From the IMG/VR virus record IMGVR_UViG_3300024048_000003, positions 1 to 63,733 of that record: a DNA stretch of 63,733 bases. The stretch is one strand, 5' to 3'. The DNA is from a virus. Each line of letters starts with the position of its first letter. Position 1 is the stretch's first letter. The notes under the pieces were generated by a model. It saw only the letters and a program-made list of their open reading frames with translations, ran no database searches and was not told where the DNA came from. Made by a program: the position numbers and the translations under genes. Shown in pieces: positions 1-9,582 of this stretch.

Positions 1-1517
1 AAGAAACAACTAGATACGGTGATGAAGCAATATTGGAAGTAATGGAAAAATTAATTACTGTAGGCGGAGTTGTACCTTCTAAATTAAAAAGAGCAACCCA
101 AGCTGTTGTAGATTTTGCAGCAGGGTCCGGAAGAAGCCTATCAGAAGCGGGTGAGCTAATAGCAAAAAGTGCTGTTGGATATACAATGCAAATATCTAGG
201 TTGTTCGGAGTTACTATACCTAAAAGCATGTCTGTAGCCAAACAATTTGAAATGGTTCTTGGATTGATAGAAGGAAAGATGGCTGGAAGAGCTCAAAGAG
301 ATATAAAAAGTTATGCAGGTAGCGTAGCGCAGATGGCTAACGCTTGGAGTGATGCAAAAGAAGCTTTAGGTTTTTTTCTTAATAAAACATTTCATTTGCA
401 GGCTGGTATGAAAATAATGAAAGATATGTTTGATACGTGGTCTGGTAAAAATGCTTCTACTGCAATGATGGTATTAGATAAAGAAATAAGCAAAGTTGAT
501 AAATCGTTACAAATTTTAATTAAAACTAGCAAGAATATAAGTGGGAAAAATTTCTTATTCATGAAACCTGATAATCTTACAAATAAGATTGCAGAGAAAC
601 AACAAGAAAGACTTGCTTTGATAACAAGAAAAACACAGTTAGAAATTCAATCATTTATGGATTCAATTAGACTTAAAGAACAAGGTAAAATAATAGAAGC
701 AGAACAAGCTAAAATGGCAACACAAAAAGAATGGGCAGATACATATTCAATATTTCAAAGAACTCGAGCTGATTATCAAATAGAACAATTAAATCAAGAG
801 TATGCTTTATACCTAAAAGTATTTGAAGATAATGCAGCTAGAAAATTAGAGATAGAGGAATGGTATCAAGCTAAAGTAACAAAATTACGAAAGCTTGCGT
901 TAACAGATGCCAAAGATCAATACGATGCTATGGAAGTAATGACGAAATCATTTGCTGTTAATATGCGTAATTCTATGTCTGATGGTTTTTTTAAGGTTAT
1001 CAAAGGAGATTTTGAATCATTAAAAGATGTATTAGTGTCATTTGGTGATGCAATGTTAAAAACTATTACAGATATTATTGCTAATTTAATAATAATGTCA
1101 ATATGGCAAAAAGCAGCTGGGCTATTAGGATATTCAGGAGGGGTTGTTGGTGCCGTTATTAATGCAGGAACTGCACGCGCTCATTCTGGTGGGTATATTA
1201 TGGATTCAAAAAATAGTTTTGGGTATCGAAAGAAGTTTCATTCTGGAGGAGAAGTTCCCGCAACATTACTTGAGGGTGAGGGTGTATTAAACCGAAGAGC
1301 AATGGGCAATTTAGGTGTAGATAATTTGAATAAGCTTAATCGCGGAGAAGGTTCCGGCGGCGGCGGCGGAGTAGTAAATAATTATTATATTCAAACTATT
1401 GATGAACGATCATTCAGAGAAAGGTTACAGCAGAACGGAGATATTTATGCAAATGCTTCCGGAAGAAGCATAATGGATAATCAATCATTAAGAGGAATTA
1501 CACAAAAATATGGCTAA
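1..1517 (+). CDS. Tape measure protein, C-terminal part
   Basis: Remaining 500 or so codons of the gene that starts at 63293. It is open in frame from base 3, so the TTG at 33 and later ATGs are not needed as starts. The middle (about 560-960) is a lysine/glutamate-rich coiled coil. Near 1060-1180 is a hydrophobic segment (IIANLIIMSIWQKAAGLLG), then a Gly-rich C-terminal part with a GGGGGVVNNYYIQTID motif common at the ends of tape measure proteins. It overlaps the next gene by 8 bp, suggesting coupled translation. Confidence 0.87.
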   Translation, partial: ETTRYGDEAILEVMEKLITVGGVVPSKLKRATQAVVDFAAGSGRSLSEAGELIAKSAVGYTMQISRLFGVTIPKSMSVAKQFEMVLGLIEGKMAGRAQRDIKSYAGSVAQMANAWSDAKEALGFFLNKTFHLQAGMKIMKDMFDTWSGKNASTAMMVLDKEISKVDKSLQILIKTSKNISGKNFLFMKPDNLTNKIAEKQQERLALITRKTQLEIQSFMDSIRLKEQGKIIEAEQAKMATQKEWADTYSIFQRTRADYQIEQLNQEYALYLKVFEDNAARKLEIEEWYQAKVTKLRKLALTDAKDQYDAMEVMTKSFAVNMRNSMSDGFFKVIKGDFESLKDVLVSFGDAMLKTITDIIANLIIMSIWQKAAGLLGYSGGVVGAVINAGTARAHSGGYIMDSKNSFGYRKKFHSGGEVPATLLEGEGVLNRRAMGNLGVDNLNKLNRGEGSGGGGGVVNNYYIQTIDERSFRERLQQNGDIYANASGRSIMDNQSLRGITQKYG

Positions 1518-2451
1518 TACTAATATACTAACATTAACACCTGAATTTGGTTTAAAAGAAACTATAAGTTTTAATACCAATATAAGTGATTCTGAAAGTG
1601 GCATAGAACAACGCGATGCTTTATGGGATCATGGATTAAGAGATTATAACCTTACTTGTAAATTCCTAACCCAAACAGCAATGAATGTAATTTGGGATTT
1701 TTATATTGCAAGGTTAGGCGCTTATGATTATTTTTTATTAAAAATTCTTACCGAGTATCAAATAACAGATGAAGCATTAGGGTCAGCTGATGGAGTAACA
1801 GCCGCTTTTTTACTTCATAATTTTCCTGTTGATGTTTCTGCAAATAGTTCTTGTACTGTTGGTGGCGTTGCTAATACAAACTACACTTTAAGCAATAATT
1901 TTACCACTGAAAAATCATATATAACATTCAATCCTATTCCGGCAAGTGGCGCGATATTACTTTCTTATGAATATTATTTTAAAGTTAGGTTTACTGATGA
2001 TAAATTAACTAGAGAATTAGCCGCGTATCAGTTATTGCATTCCGGTATTAATTTAAAAGAGATTAGGTGGAGTTCTTATAATCCTCCTGAAGGAAACTTT
2101 AGTTCTTCTAGTTCTTCTAGTTCAATGAGTTCCAGCTCATCGTCTAGTTCAAGTAGATCTTCTTCAAGCTCATCTAGCTCAAGTTCTAGCTCATCTAGCT
2201 CAAGTTCTAGCTCATCTAGCTCATCGAGTTCATCTTCTCTTTCATCAAGTTCTTCGAGCTCATCAAGTTCAAGTAATTCTAGTTCATCATCAAGCAGTAG
2301 TGATTCTTCTAGTTCATCATCAAGTAGTAGCTCATTTAGTTCAAGCAGTTCTTTCAGCTCAAGTAGTTCTAGTTCATCAAGTAGCTCATTTAGTTCAAGC
2401 AGTTCTTTCAGCTCAAGTAGCTTTAGTTCATCAAGTAGCTCTAGCGGTTAA
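1510..2451 (+). CDS. Distal tail protein (DUF2460-like) with poly-serine tail
   Basis: Residues 1-195 resemble the DUF2460 tail family: sGIEQRDAL, then a Y-L-T-C-F strand, and the helix VIWDFYIARLGAYDYF. This family corresponds to ORFg12 of the Rhodobacter gene transfer agent and lies at the tail tip. From about residue 196 to the end (DNA 2098-2448) the protein is almost pure serine with rare M, R, L, N, D or F, a non-family extension. Codons mix AGY and TCN, so this is not a simple trinucleotide tract. The domain call is by motif memory. Confidence 0.72.
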   Translation: MANTNILTLTPEFGLKETISFNTNISDSESGIEQRDALWDHGLRDYNLTCKFLTQTAMNVIWDFYIARLGAYDYFLLKILTEYQITDEALGSADGVTAAFLLHNFPVDVSANSSCTVGGVANTNYTLSNNFTTEKSYITFNPIPASGAILLSYEYYFKVRFTDDKLTRELAAYQLLHSGINLKEIRWSSYNPPEGNFSSSSSSSSMSSSSSSSSSRSSSSSSSSSSSSSSSSSSSSSSSSSSSLSSSSSSSSSSSNSSSSSSSSDSSSSSSSSSSFSSSSSFSSSSSSSSSSSFSSSSSFSSSSFSSSSSSSG

Positions 2452-2462
2452 GGGGGTTTAAA

Positions 2463-3323
2463 ATGTTGAGTTTATCTGCAACGTTAATAGCTATTAAGAA
2501 TCAACTGCAACATAAGCCGGTAGAGATACATGACATTTATTTAGGTTCGCAAACTGCCGAAGATTCTAATACCCTTCATTTCATTAACTTCTATTTTCCA
2601 TTATATTTTTTTAATTACCTTAGCCATACATCACAACAATATACTCCTGTAGGCGTGTCAAGAAGTGCAATGAAAAAAAGTACACATGGCGAGATAGAGC
2701 GTGTTGGATACCAAATAGATAATGTCACAAAAGCAATGTCTGTTTATGCAGCAGCTCATGATTTAAGAAATAAACGAATTGTTACAAGGCTAATATTCAG
2801 AGATCATTTAAGTTCTTACTTAGATGCTAAAATAGTTTTTGATGGCTTTATCCAGAATGTATCTTTTTCTAGAAAAAAAATGGCTGCAAACTGTACCCCC
2901 GTTTTAGGGTCATTAAGTTTTGAAACTGGGTGGCCCTACCAAATTGAATGTAATGCAAGATTTGGAGATAGCTATTGTCAAATAGATAAAGATGCAGTAG
3001 CTAATAAAGTAATAGGTGCAGTTACAGGCGGAACAACTACTACTATTATAGATACTGTTAATTTAGACCAAGCAGATGATTATTGGAACTGGGGTATAAT
3101 TACATTTACTTCAGGAAACAATAATGGTTCATCGAGAAAGATATTAGATTTTGTTTCATCTACGCATACATTAACATTAGATTATGCTTTAGACGTTGCT
3201 CCAACTGCTACTGATGCATTTGCAGTATATCGTGGCTGTGATAAAACATTAAATTCTTGTGATACAATATTTTCTAATACTATTAATTATCATGGATTCC
3301 ATACAATACCTTTAACAAAATGA
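2463..3323 (+). CDS. Distal tail protein, DUF2163-like (GTA ORFg13 type)
   Basis: 286 residues. The segment near residues 155-180 (WPYQIECNARFGDSYCQID) matches the cysteine-bearing signature of the DUF2163/BR0599 phage family, where conserved cysteines are thought to bind metal; more cysteines follow at the C-terminus (GCDKTLNSCD). In gene transfer agents this family follows DUF2460 and precedes an NlpC/P60 peptidase, exactly as here. An AAGGGGG ribosome site precedes the ATG. The stop overlaps the next start by 4 bp. Confidence 0.75.
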   Translation: MLSLSATLIAIKNQLQHKPVEIHDIYLGSQTAEDSNTLHFINFYFPLYFFNYLSHTSQQYTPVGVSRSAMKKSTHGEIERVGYQIDNVTKAMSVYAAAHDLRNKRIVTRLIFRDHLSSYLDAKIVFDGFIQNVSFSRKKMAANCTPVLGSLSFETGWPYQIECNARFGDSYCQIDKDAVANKVIGAVTGGTTTTIIDTVNLDQADDYWNWGIITFTSGNNNGSSRKILDFVSSTHTLTLDYALDVAPTATDAFAVYRGCDKTLNSCDTIFSNTINYHGFHTIPLTK

Positions 3324-3715
3324 TAGATTTAAATAAACTTATTGGCATCCCTTTTAAATTAAATCATAAAGACTTTAAATTTTGTGATTGTAGAGGAATT
3401 GTTTATTTATATTATAAATATGTTAAGAACAAAGAGTTACCATTTACTGACGGAAAAAATATAATATTTAGAAATCAAAAAAAAGATAAGAATAGAATGG
3501 CATCTGTTTTAAATACTTTTGCTGATATAGTAGATATAAATGATATTGATGAAGGAGATATTGTTGTCATCGATAATCATAAACAAGTAGGATCATTAGG
3601 AGTATGCATTAATAATAAACAAATATTACATATGGACGGAGTTGTTGGATCGTGTCTTACTAGATTAAGATATTTAAAAGAATTTATATCATTAATATAT
3701 AGACCAAATGATTAA
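3320..3715 (+). CDS. NlpC/P60-like tail-tip peptidoglycan peptidase
   Basis: 131 residues. The start GIPFK and the motif CDCRGIVYLYYKYV fit NlpC/P60 peptidases, with the cysteine in DCRG as probable nucleophile. A later ILHMDGVVG could carry the histidine. In GTA-type tails this enzyme (ORFg14) locally opens the cell wall during DNA entry. It overlaps both neighbours, consistent with coupled translation. The exact third catalytic residue cannot be assigned by eye. Confidence 0.7.
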   Translation: MIDLNKLIGIPFKLNHKDFKFCDCRGIVYLYYKYVKNKELPFTDGKNIIFRNQKKDKNRMASVLNTFADIVDINDIDEGDIVVIDNHKQVGSLGVCINNKQILHMDGVVGSCLTRLRYLKEFISLIYRPND

Positions 3716-6542
3716 AAAAATACTTTTACTATTTGCATTTTTTCAGTTTTTCATCGTTACATACGCTTATGCCGGAGTAGTAGGCGGCGCAATAGGAGCC
3801 GCAATTTGGTCGATAGGTGTTATGATAGTTGATTATGCATGGGTTCATCCTTTTATAACTGCTTTCACCGTAGCGTCTATTGCTTACTCATTAGCTTCTG
3901 GAAGTAAAGCAGATAAGTTAGGTGCATCAGGTTCAAAATATACATCGCGAAGTATAGAAAACACTTTTTCTAATGAAGGAATTGTTCCAATAATTTATGG
4001 AGGCCCAATACTCGTTGGAGGAAATATAATATGGCAGTCTGAACCCGGGACTACTGTACAAAGATTCATCGGTTTTTGTATAGGTGAAGTGAGTTCAGTA
4101 AGTAATATTATTATTGATGAAAAAGATATAGCAACTTTATCTGGATGTAGTTATACAGCATACACAGGAACTTCTACACAAACTGTTGATGCAAGAGGAT
4201 CCGCAACAGTTAAAGGATTAAGAGATGTATGCTATGTTGCCGCAACAATAGCTGCCGGAGATGATGTCAGTAGTAACCCAACATTAGGCGCTAAAATAAC
4301 AGGAAAGAAAGTTGCTCTTTGGGATGCTGGAATACATCAATGGACTGCTTCTAAAGCATTTTCTAAAAATCCATCCGCTATAATTCGTGATTATATGGGC
4401 TTAAGTGTAGTGCTTGGTGGGTGTGGAGTTTCATCAAGCTTCATTGATGATGATAGCTTTGGTGATTTTTACGAGCACTGTGCTGAAGGTGTGAGCAATG
4501 GTTCTGGCGGAACAGAAGAAAGATATGAATTAACTATTGCTCTTGATACAAAACATTCAGCATTAGATAACTTAGCAAAAATGTTAATTACTTGCAATGC
4601 ACAATTGATACGCAGTGGTGCAACTTATAAAATAGTATATGAAAAATCAGGTGAAACATCAGTAATGGCATTTACTGAGGATAATATAGATAACGATACA
4701 TTTAATTATGGGTATGGAAAGTCAGACGAAATACATAATAAAATAGGAGTAGAATGGATATCTCCGTTAGAAATAAAGAACCCTAAAAGAATAGCATGGG
4801 CAGAAGATGAATTAGATCAGGACATAAGGGGAATACGAGAAAGCAAAATCGAAATGTATGGCATCATAAGACAATCTCAAGCATCTAGACAAGCAAATAA
4901 AATATTATATGAAGGTAAGTTAAATGATATTTGGTGTGAATTTGAATCTACGATTGAAGCAATGCATTGTGAGCAATATGATATTGTTTCAGTTACGCAT
5001 TCAAGACCTAATTGGGATACTGCATTGTTTAGAATTATGAGTATAACTGAAGCGAATTTTGGGCGGGCTAAATATGTATGCAATGCATATAACAGTTCTG
5101 TATTAGATGATGGTTTTGGATCAACCTTCGATGATTGGGATTCTGGAAATCCTCCTAACCCATACGAAGCTGTTGTAGATGTTACTAATATTGCTTTATC
5201 GGAAACTGGATGGGTTAATGTTGATGGAACGTGGGTAGTTGTAGTTGACGTAAGTTGGACTGCGCCGGCAACAAATCGTGATTTATTAAACAATTATATT
5301 ATTGAATTAGCAAAATCAGGAGGTAGTTATACTCAATACGGAATTGCAGATAAATCTGCTACTACATTTAGAATAAGTAGCGGATTAAATAGTGGTCAAA
5401 CATATAATATTAAAGTTAAAACACAATCAGTAAAGAATATTATATCTACAGGTCGCATCTCAAATCCAATTACATTAGTTGGAAAATCTACTAATCCTTC
5501 TAATGTTTCTAGCTTCACTTCCTCTTGGGGTAAAAATTTAGAGTTATCTTGGGCAATTGTTACTGATTCTGATTTATCTGGATATGAAATAAGAGATGAA
5601 GATGCTAACTTTGGAACTGATGATGCACATTTAATATATCGTGGGTTAGCAAATAAAAAAGTTTTAATTCCTTCTAGCCGAGCTCCGGGTACATATTGGT
5701 TGAGATCAATAAATTCAAGCGGTAAGTATTCTATTACTTCAGCCCAAATAACTCCGGTAAATGCTGCCCCGGCGATCCCATTATCTTTAACTGCTGATAT
5801 TGTTTTTAATATAGCACGTTTATGCTGGACTGATGATACCGCAACTGATATTGAATACTATGATGTATATTATTCTAAAACTAATGCTTGGGCTGGAGAA
5901 GAAAAATTATTTGGTAAAGTACCGGGGCGTAACTGCACAATACAAGGTGAAAGCTCACAGAATGGAATGTCAGATGATAATGGCGCGGCAAATACTGATT
6001 ACGTTACTGATTTAGATTTAGCCGGTTGGGGGCCTGATTATTGGAAAGGAAGTTACATAGAAATAATATCTGGTACAGGAGTAGGTGAAGAATTAAAAGT
6101 ATCAGCGTATGCTACAGCTACAGGTAAGTTTACTATGGATGATAATTGGGTAGCACCTCCTGATACAACTTCTAAGTTTTTTTTACATCCTGTTAGGTAC
6201 TATAAAGTAAGAGGTGTTGATGGTTTTGGCGCAGGAAATTTTACATCAGCTGTAGAAGTAAAATATATAGAGTTTACAGAAGGTATGCTTGGCGATCAAA
6301 TCATAACCGCGAGGAAAGTTTATGCCGGAGAAGTAATAACTTTATCAGCACAAATAAAAGATGCAATTATTCAAAATGCTCATATTATCGATTTGTCTGC
6401 TGATAAGATAACAGCAGGTAGCTTGACAATTACAGTTAATGTTGGTAGTGCTGGAAAAATAGTATTAGACGGTGCTAATGATGTAATAAAAGTATATGAT
6501 GCATCAAGCATACTAAGAGTTGAGCTAGGCAAATTATCATGA
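3708..6542 (+). CDS. Tail tip host-interaction protein (megatron/gpJ-like)
   Basis: 944 residues. It starts with a signal-like hydrophobic segment (residues 4-24) and a second hydrophobic stretch around 25-65. The middle resembles the baseplate hub/gpJ region (NEGIVPIIYGGPILVGGNIIW). Two or three fibronectin-III-like modules follow (about residues 485-590, 595-690, 690-800). The C-terminal 80 residues (DQIITARKVYAGEVITLSAQ and on) resemble the end domains of gpJ-type proteins. It corresponds by position to GTA ORFg15. The N-terminal membrane-like segment is unusual for a tail protein. Confidence 0.72.
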   Translation: MIKKILLLFAFFQFFIVTYAYAGVVGGAIGAAIWSIGVMIVDYAWVHPFITAFTVASIAYSLASGSKADKLGASGSKYTSRSIENTFSNEGIVPIIYGGPILVGGNIIWQSEPGTTVQRFIGFCIGEVSSVSNIIIDEKDIATLSGCSYTAYTGTSTQTVDARGSATVKGLRDVCYVAATIAAGDDVSSNPTLGAKITGKKVALWDAGIHQWTASKAFSKNPSAIIRDYMGLSVVLGGCGVSSSFIDDDSFGDFYEHCAEGVSNGSGGTEERYELTIALDTKHSALDNLAKMLITCNAQLIRSGATYKIVYEKSGETSVMAFTEDNIDNDTFNYGYGKSDEIHNKIGVEWISPLEIKNPKRIAWAEDELDQDIRGIRESKIEMYGIIRQSQASRQANKILYEGKLNDIWCEFESTIEAMHCEQYDIVSVTHSRPNWDTALFRIMSITEANFGRAKYVCNAYNSSVLDDGFGSTFDDWDSGNPPNPYEAVVDVTNIALSETGWVNVDGTWVVVVDVSWTAPATNRDLLNNYIIELAKSGGSYTQYGIADKSATTFRISSGLNSGQTYNIKVKTQSVKNIISTGRISNPITLVGKSTNPSNVSSFTSSWGKNLELSWAIVTDSDLSGYEIRDEDANFGTDDAHLIYRGLANKKVLIPSSRAPGTYWLRSINSSGKYSITSAQITPVNAAPAIPLSLTADIVFNIARLCWTDDTATDIEYYDVYYSKTNAWAGEEKLFGKVPGRNCTIQGESSQNGMSDDNGAANTDYVTDLDLAGWGPDYWKGSYIEIISGTGVGEELKVSAYATATGKFTMDDNWVAPPDTTSKFFLHPVRYYKVRGVDGFGAGNFTSAVEVKYIEFTEGMLGDQIITARKVYAGEVITLSAQIKDAIIQNAHIIDLSADKITAGSLTITVNVGSAGKIVLDGANDVIKVYDASSILRVELGKLS

Positions 6543-7099
6543 ACGAATTTGGATTAAAAGTATATGATTCATTAGGTTCAAACTACACTACAATTACTCC
6601 TAAAATATCTACCATTGTTAGCTCTGGAAGAATAACAATGCCTAATACTTTAAATGTTGATAACACTTACGGTGTTGTTATAGACTTGCCCGGAACTAGT
6701 GCGATTCCTAAAGAAGATATTACTGTTTTAATTGCTCCTATTGAACATACATATAAGATAACTAATATTTTATATTCTTCACAAAATATTGGCTATATGG
6801 ATTCTGCTATGTCTTATTATAAGCACGCAAAGGCAACAGGAGTTATGACTTCTTGGACTGCTGGAAATTTGACTCCATCAACTGCAACTACTTATGATGG
6901 GTTTGCTGGAATATTCCCTGTTAGCTTTTGGGATATTAAAGGTGGAACAACTTTTACATCTGTATTATTATTCGCGGCAACATGTTATTTAGCTTACGAT
7001 GCTAGCGCAAGTGAGTTTATAAAAGTTTATTCGATCGGAGATAAAGGAGTAAATAAAATAGAATATGTAGTAACTATTAAGAATCATAATTATGAGTAA
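6539..7099 (+). CDS. Tail-tip accessory protein, paralogue 1 of 3
   Basis: 186 residues. It opens FGLKVYDSLGSN, then ISTIVSSGRITMP and VIDLPGTSAIP, and shares this N-terminal layout with the next two genes. FWDIKGGTTFTSVLLFAATCYL near the end recurs in paralogue 3. It overlaps the megatron stop by 4 bp. Probably a tail-tip or fibre-attached subunit; no enzymatic motif is visible. Confidence 0.6.
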   Translation: MNEFGLKVYDSLGSNYTTITPKISTIVSSGRITMPNTLNVDNTYGVVIDLPGTSAIPKEDITVLIAPIEHTYKITNILYSSQNIGYMDSAMSYYKHAKATGVMTSWTAGNLTPSTATTYDGFAGIFPVSFWDIKGGTTFTSVLLFAATCYLAYDASASEFIKVYSIGDKGVNKIEYVVTIKNHNYE

Positions 7100-8225
7100 T
7101 TACGGATTAAAAATATTTGATACTATAGGAAACAGCAGTTTAATTGTTCCAAATATTGCTCAAATAATATCTTCTGGAACAATAACATTGCCTAATGCTT
7201 TAAATGGTGACGGTACTTATGGTGTAGACATTGATCTACCCGGAGATTATGATATTGATAATACTGACCTTGGTATGATTGTGCAAATAAGAGATTTTGA
7301 TTATCGACTTTCTGTACATGAGTTTACATATCCAACTAATAATTCTTTGAAAGTATTCTATGGTGACGATAGCTATACTTACTATGATAAAGATGTAAAT
7401 ACAGGGGTAATGACATCATGGACACCCGGAGATATGACAGCATCAGATATAACTAAGTGGAATCATTTAATACAAATATCATTACTGGCTGGTTGGGATA
7501 AGTTTGGAAGCACGTCAAAAGCAATGCGAATATTCGCCGCAGTGCATTATGGGTTTTTAAATATTGCCGGAGGTACTGCGGCTACTACAACATTTTATGG
7601 TAGAGATACTACACAAACTGTCAATGGTCAAGCAGGGTATATCTTATCTGAAACACAAGGTTCAACACTCCAAACATATACAATAACTAGCGATGCATCT
7701 TATAGACTTATTGCTGCTGTAACAACAAACTGTAGTATATATAGAATTTCTTATCCTAGTGGTGCAACATTATTAGGCAACAACGTTGCATCTGATACAA
7801 GTTTTGTAAGAGGTGGAGAAGGATCAGTAAGTGGAACTTGGGCTTGCCCTTTGACTAACTTAACTCCCGGTGATGCAGTTTGTATTGTTGTAAATGTATG
7901 GTGTTATTTTAGAGATAATGCGTGGCTATCAGGTGATAAGGCTTTTGCTATTGTTTTTATTACTACTGTTTCAGAAGATTGGTGTACATTAGAATCTAAT
8001 ACATGGACTGTTTACAGATATATAACTGCTATTGAAAGTACAGGAGCCGGCGGTAACTACGCTACTGTTACATTATCATGGGGAAATTCAACAAAAGAAA
8101 TGAAAACTACAGGGATAAAATATAAACCATTAGTATATTCTGGAAAAGATGTAGCTACTATTGGAACAAATGGTGTTTCAGAAGTTGATTATATAATGTA
8201 TATGAAAAAGTATAGAGGAGATTAA
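7092..8225 (+). CDS. Tail-tip accessory protein, paralogue 2 of 3 (enlarged)
   Basis: 377 residues. The N-terminal half aligns with the flanking paralogues (YGLKIFDTIGN, IIDLPG-type strand, MTSWTPGDM). An extra region, about residues 158-375, is absent from the others and has a beta-rich look (QTYTITSDASYRLIAAVTTN), possibly a carbohydrate-binding or adhesive domain. Starts and stops overlap neighbours (ATGA type), so the three genes appear translationally coupled. Function is inferred from position only. Confidence 0.6.
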   Translation: MSNYGLKIFDTIGNSSLIVPNIAQIISSGTITLPNALNGDGTYGVDIDLPGDYDIDNTDLGMIVQIRDFDYRLSVHEFTYPTNNSLKVFYGDDSYTYYDKDVNTGVMTSWTPGDMTASDITKWNHLIQISLLAGWDKFGSTSKAMRIFAAVHYGFLNIAGGTAATTTFYGRDTTQTVNGQAGYILSETQGSTLQTYTITSDASYRLIAAVTTNCSIYRISYPSGATLLGNNVASDTSFVRGGEGSVSGTWACPLTNLTPGDAVCIVVNVWCYFRDNAWLSGDKAFAIVFITTVSEDWCTLESNTWTVYRYITAIESTGAGGNYATVTLSWGNSTKEMKTTGIKYKPLVYSGKDVATIGTNGVSEVDYIMYMKKYRGD

Positions 8226-8776
8226 TGGATTACGGTCTTAGAGTAAGCGATACATTAGGTCATTCAGTCATAATAACTCCTAATGTATCAAATATTATAA
8301 GCTCTGGAACTACAGCAATGCCGCAAGCACTGAATGGCGATACAACATACGGTGTTGATATTGATCTACCCGGCACTAGCTCATATAAATTAGAAGATAT
8401 TGGAGTTCAAATAAGAGTAAGATATTTTACATATTCGTTCTCTGAAAAAATGATTGGTGATGATGCTGGAGGGTATGCTTTTTTTAGAAGTATATATACT
8501 ACTAGCAAAACATACTATTCTCGTAATGATGCCACAGGTGCAATGACAGCATGGGTTCCTGAATTTTTTAAAGATACTTTATATAATATGTTTCCTATTG
8601 GTTTTTGGGATCCGTTAGGAGCCACTACATTTACATCGGTAAGGTTATTCGCGGCAACATGTTATTTATGTTATGATAATTCAACATCAACATACAAAAA
8701 AGTTTATACTATTGATGATGCAAAATTCATTGATTATGTAGTTTATCTTAAAAATTTACAAACAGAGGAGGTATAA
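8225..8776 (+). CDS. Tail-tip accessory protein, paralogue 3 of 3
   Basis: 183 residues, opening DYGLRVSDTLGHS, with IDLPGTSSYKLEDIGVQIRV and FWDPLGATTFTSVRLFAATCYL. The last segment nearly matches paralogue 1, so 1 and 3 are closer to each other than to the enlarged copy 2. An AAAGTATAGAGGAG ribosome site lies inside the end of gene 2. Probably a structural tip protein. Confidence 0.6.
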   Translation: MDYGLRVSDTLGHSVIITPNVSNIISSGTTAMPQALNGDTTYGVDIDLPGTSSYKLEDIGVQIRVRYFTYSFSEKMIGDDAGGYAFFRSIYTTSKTYYSRNDATGAMTAWVPEFFKDTLYNMFPIGFWDPLGATTFTSVRLFAATCYLCYDNSTSTYKKVYTIDDAKFIDYVVYLKNLQTEEV

Positions 8777-9171
8777 TGTTATTAGGTTACAATAAGAATG
8801 GAGATATCCAATTTATATTTACTGATGAAAAATATTTAGCAATGAAATATCCAAACAATACAGCAAAGATAAGTAATTTTTGGGGAACAGTAAAGCATGA
8901 TCTAACAGAATTATTTGTGCCTATAAGCACTTTTATAGATTGGGATAATTATAAAAATTATAGAATTGTAAATAGTGTTATTGTAAAAAAAACTAAAGAA
9001 GAAATAAACAAAAATAATATTAAAAAAAACATCATGAAAAGAGAAATCATTAAAAAAAAAATTGGAGGGATGAAAAATGGGAGCTTAACAAATAAAGTAC
9101 CAAAAAAAATAGCAGGAGAAATACCATGGAAAACGGAAATGGAAAACAAGTCACTAGAAGGAATGATGTAG
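8776..9171 (+). CDS. Hypothetical tail-region protein with lysine-rich C-terminus
   Basis: 131 residues. The N-terminal 75 residues form a compact alpha/beta segment (LLGYNKNGDIQFIFTDEKYLAMKYP). The C-terminus is strongly basic and lysine/asparagine-rich. An AGAGGAGG ribosome site overlaps the previous gene. Its end overlaps the next ORF by 46 bp in another frame. Similar short proteins follow tail-tip genes in other phages, but no function can be assigned. Confidence 0.5.
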   Translation: MLLGYNKNGDIQFIFTDEKYLAMKYPNNTAKISNFWGTVKHDLTELFVPISTFIDWDNYKNYRIVNSVIVKKTKEEINKNNIKKNIMKREIIKKKIGGMKNGSLTNKVPKKIAGEIPWKTEMENKSLEGMM

Positions 9172-9389
9172 GAAATAAAATATTAACGGCTGTAATATCA
9201 GCTATGGTAATTGCAATAATGGGAATGACTATCTCAGTTGCAAGCCAAGCAACTGCAAAAGCTAACGCTAATTGTATATCATTAAAAGCATTAGAGATCG
9301 CCCAACAATTTGTTAAAGAATATACTTATACAGCTATTGACGAAATTAAAAGTGATATTAAAGAAATAAAACGAGCAGTAGTAAAATAA
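9126..9389 (+). CDS. Small membrane protein (holin-accessory-like)
   Basis: 87 residues with one transmembrane helix (about 22-42, LTAVISAMVIAIMGMTISVA), a hydrophilic N-terminus and a C-terminal amphipathic helix. This layout resembles XhlA/hemolysin-like lysis accessories, but the similarity is of architecture only. It sits in a run of four small membrane proteins ending the late arm, a plausible lysis cassette. Confidence 0.5.
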   Translation: MENGNGKQVTRRNDVGNKILTAVISAMVIAIMGMTISVASQATAKANANCISLKALEIAQQFVKEYTYTAIDEIKSDIKEIKRAVVK

Positions 9390-9393
9390 AAAG

Positions 9394-9582
9394 ATGTCTA
9401 AAAACAAAATGGATATATTTGAGGAAATCTTCTTATTTTTAATCGATGTACCTTCTATACGTTGGAAACTAAAAAAAATAATAGATTCCAAAGATACTGT
9501 AGATTTTGCTTCGTTAAATGTAAGTTTAAATAAATTAGAATTAGAAATAATACGAAGAAAAAAGGAGGCTCGAGATGAATAA
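9394..9582 (+). CDS. Small hypothetical protein of the terminal late cassette
   Basis: 62 residues, charged, with a hydrophobic patch (IFLFLIDVPSIRW) and a helical lysine/glutamate C-terminus. It starts 5 bp after the preceding stop. The end carries the AAGGAGG site of the next gene and overlaps its start. Unrecognised. Confidence 0.45.
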   Translation: MSKNKMDIFEEIFLFLIDVPSIRWKLKKIIDSKDTVDFASLNVSLNKLELEIIRRKKEARDE

